In this document: in pieces, positions 5,698 to 7,061 of the stretch | Layout: every line of letters begins with the position of its first letter | Numbering within the stretch: position 1 is the stretch's first letter | Source of the DNA: an uncultured Burkholderiales bacterium | Lineage (GTDB): Bacteria > Pseudomonadota > Gammaproteobacteria > Burkholderiales > Burkholderiaceae_C | Assembly: GCA_903856875.1 (NCBI GenBank) | Contig: CAIODE010000029.1 | Span: forward strand, 1 to 7,061 | Direction: 5' to 3' | DNA: 7,061 nt | Position numbers and translations under genes: made by a program | Notes under the pieces: model-generated | The model's database searches: none | Seen by the model: only the letters and a program-made list of their open reading frames with translations | What the model was told of the DNA's origin: nothing

Positions 5698-6543
5698 ATG
5701 AACCTCCAATTGACGCCAGTGACACCGCTGAGTTACTTCAAAAGTCTGGTCGAAACAGACGCTGATTTTCCATTGCTAGAAGCCGCGGCATCCATTGCAC
5801 AAGATGAAGAGCCTCAATTGGACATTCAAGATGTTTTGGCTAGCTCAGATGCGCTTTTGGTTCGTTTGAAGCGTCGTTTGAAATTTGAATCAGATCCTCT
5901 CAAAACACTTTCTGTGTTAAATCAATTTTTCTACACAGAGTTGGGATTTGCTGGCAATGCCAACAATTTTTACGCGCCAGAAAACAGTTACTTGAACGAG
6001 GTACTCAGGTCGCGAAGAGGTATTCCAATTTCAATTGCAATTATTTGGTTGGAACTTGCGCAGGCGCTCGGCTTGCAGGCTGAGGGAGTGTCTTTCCCTG
6101 GTCATTTCTTAGTGAAAGTGACACTGCCGGAAGGCTTGATTGTCATGGACCCTCTGACCGGCGATTCCTTGGGTTTAGATCACTTGGCCGAACGCTTGGC
6201 GCCATTTCGCCCTCACATGGGAACCTCTGGGGACATGGACACCCCATTGGGTCTTTTTTTGCAGCCGGCGCTGCCACGCGACATATTGACCAGAATGCTT
6301 CGAAATCTCAAAGAGATTTTCAGCAGTCAGGCAGACTGGCAAAGGCTCGTATTGGTTTTGGATCGCCTGGTTGTTCTCAATCCTGAAGCACTTTTCGAAG
6401 TGCGTGATCGGGGCTTGGCCCTGATTGAATTAGGTCAAAAAGAGCGTGCGCTTCAAGATTTGATGCGCTATGTCGATGAGTTGCCCAACGCAACTGACGC
6501 AGTGGCTGTCAAGCAACGCCTGGCCAGTTTACAAACCGAATAA
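5698..6543 (+). CDS. SirB1-family protein (transglutaminase-like core plus TPR-like C terminus), cysteine-free
   Basis: The 281-residue protein resembles the SirB1/YchA family: an N-terminal transglutaminase-like domain and a C-terminal tetratricopeptide-like helical part. Visible are NSYLNEVLRSRRGIPISIAI (96-115), EGVSFPGHFLVKV (129-141) with H136, and MDPLTGD (150-156) with D151, which look like the His and Asp positions of the transglutaminase fold. LDRLVVLNPEALFEVRDRGL (221-240) begins the TPR-like part. There is no cysteine anywhere, and a Ser (S112) lies near where a nucleophile might be, so thiol catalysis is excluded. The exact function of the family is unclear to me. The ATG at 5698 lies 14 bases after the murJ stop with only a weak AGG upstream, so it is probably cotranscribed with murJ. 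A longer reading from TTG at 5635 runs into murJ and is rejected. Confidence 0.88.
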   Translation: MNLQLTPVTPLSYFKSLVETDADFPLLEAAASIAQDEEPQLDIQDVLASSDALLVRLKRRLKFESDPLKTLSVLNQFFYTELGFAGNANNFYAPENSYLNEVLRSRRGIPISIAIIWLELAQALGLQAEGVSFPGHFLVKVTLPEGLIVMDPLTGDSLGLDHLAERLAPFRPHMGTSGDMDTPLGLFLQPALPRDILTRMLRNLKEIFSSQADWQRLVLVLDRLVVLNPEALFEVRDRGLALIELGQKERALQDLMRYVDELPNATDAVAVKQRLASLQTE

Positions 6544-6544
6544 G

Positions 6545-6575
6545 CCAAGCCTTTGCTTTGAGCTTAAAAGCTTGG
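6545..6575. other. Weak hairpin between the convergent SirB1-family and purM genes
   Basis: CCAAGC (6545-6550) and GCTTGG (6570-6575) can pair around a 19-base loop, and TAGGT/ACCTA (6587-6591, 6599-6603) makes a second short stem. Neither is followed by a good T run in either direction apart from TTTT at 6607-6610, so the 65-base gap has no convincing terminator. Confidence 0.25.
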
Positions 6576-6608
6576 TGAAGCGTCAATAGGTGCTGGTGAC
6601 CTAGCGTT

Positions 6609-7061
6609 TTACTTCACGACAACTTGCTCGCCATCACCTTGTAAAGCAATCAGTCCAATTTGATAAACCTTCTCGCCTGAAAGGCGCAAGGTCTCTGCAC
6701 ATGCTTTGGCATGGGTGGCATCAAGCACCACCACCATGCCGATGCCATTGTTGAAGGTGCGGTTCATTTCAATGTCATCAATGCTGGCTGTTTTTTGAAG
6801 CCAAGCAAACAATTCAGATTGAGGCCAACTGCCTTTGACCAAATGGGCGGCAGTGCCTTCAGGTAAGACACGAGGAATATTCTCCAGCAAGCCGCCCCCC
6901 GTAATGTGCGCCAGTGCTTTGATGGGATGCATGGACAGTGCATGGAGCACTGACTTCACATAGAGCCTGGTGGGCGCCATGATGGCCTCTTTGAAGGGCT
7001 GCCCATCCAATCTTTCAGGCAGATGCCCCTCTGCGCGCTCAATGCATTTGCGAACCAAGCT
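6609..7061 (-). CDS. purM: Phosphoribosylformylglycinamidine cyclo-ligase (AIR synthetase), C-terminal part
   Basis: PurM closes the imidazole ring in step five of purine synthesis, converting FGAM to AIR with ATP, as a cytoplasmic homodimer. The gene runs off the right end of the window: 150 residues of the usual 345-350 are present, beginning in SLVRKC, and the TTG at 7058 is an internal Leu. Signatures of the C-terminal domain are EAIMAPTRLYVK, ALAHITGGGLLENIPRVLP (a glycine-rich family hallmark), VKGSWPQSELFAWLQ and EMNRTFNNGIGMV. The stop is TAA at 6611-6609, 65 bases from the convergent SirB1-family stop. No promoter is visible because the 5' half is outside. Confidence 0.95.
   Translation of the reverse strand, partial: SLVRKCIERAEGHLPERLDGQPFKEAIMAPTRLYVKSVLHALSMHPIKALAHITGGGLLENIPRVLPEGTAAHLVKGSWPQSELFAWLQKTASIDDIEMNRTFNNGIGMVVVLDATHAKACAETLRLSGEKVYQIGLIALQGDGEQVVVK

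Noticed and set aside
6544..6608. Intrinsic terminator between the SirB1-family gene and purM
   Set aside because: The stems are short or have large loops and no adjoining U tract; kept only as a weak hairpin.
1..7061. Mobile element, CRISPR array, tRNA, defence or secretion system
   Set aside because: No direct repeat array, transposase, integrase, cloverleaf or toxin-antitoxin pattern was seen; nearly all bases belong to recognisable core genes.

Overview
The window looks like ordinary chromosomal core sequence from a betaproteobacterium of the order Burkholderiales, most likely family Comamonadaceae. The basis is the close-to-family sequence character of ArgF, ArgD, S20, MurJ and PurM, the DUF3579 gene beside argD, and the use of ATG and GTG starts in moderately GC-rich DNA. 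The genus is not certain; a freshwater Limnohabitans- or Rhodoferax-like organism is a guess from memory. I see no mobile element, CRISPR array, tRNA, rRNA, phage gene or defence system.

Layout from left to right: (1) the 3' part of a class A FAD-dependent monooxygenase gene on +, cut by the window start. (2) Convergent to it, a minus-strand pair argD-argF, translationally coupled by an ATGA overlap, covering two steps of arginine biosynthesis (acetylornithine aminotransferase and ornithine carbamoyltransferase). (3) A 166-base divergent intergenic region with candidate promoters for both sides, a 12-bp palindrome, and a hairpin in the argD leader that can extend over the argD Shine-Dalgarno sequence. 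(4) A small DUF3579 gene on +. (5) A bidirectional terminator shared with the convergent rpsT gene (ribosomal protein S20) on -. (6) A 117-base divergent region whose two promoter candidates lie back to back. (7) murJ (lipid II flippase) followed 14 bases later by a SirB1-family protein gene with no cysteine, both on + and probably one operon. (8) The 3' part of purM (purine biosynthesis) on -, cut by the window end.

The genes serve separate housekeeping tasks: arginine synthesis, ribosome assembly, peptidoglycan precursor export and purine synthesis. I did not find a convincing undescribed system. The best leads are in the control regions: a possible structure-based switch in the argD leader, and a murJ promoter whose predicted transcription start falls on the GTG start codon, implying a leaderless mRNA. 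All promoter and RNA-structure calls are made by eye.
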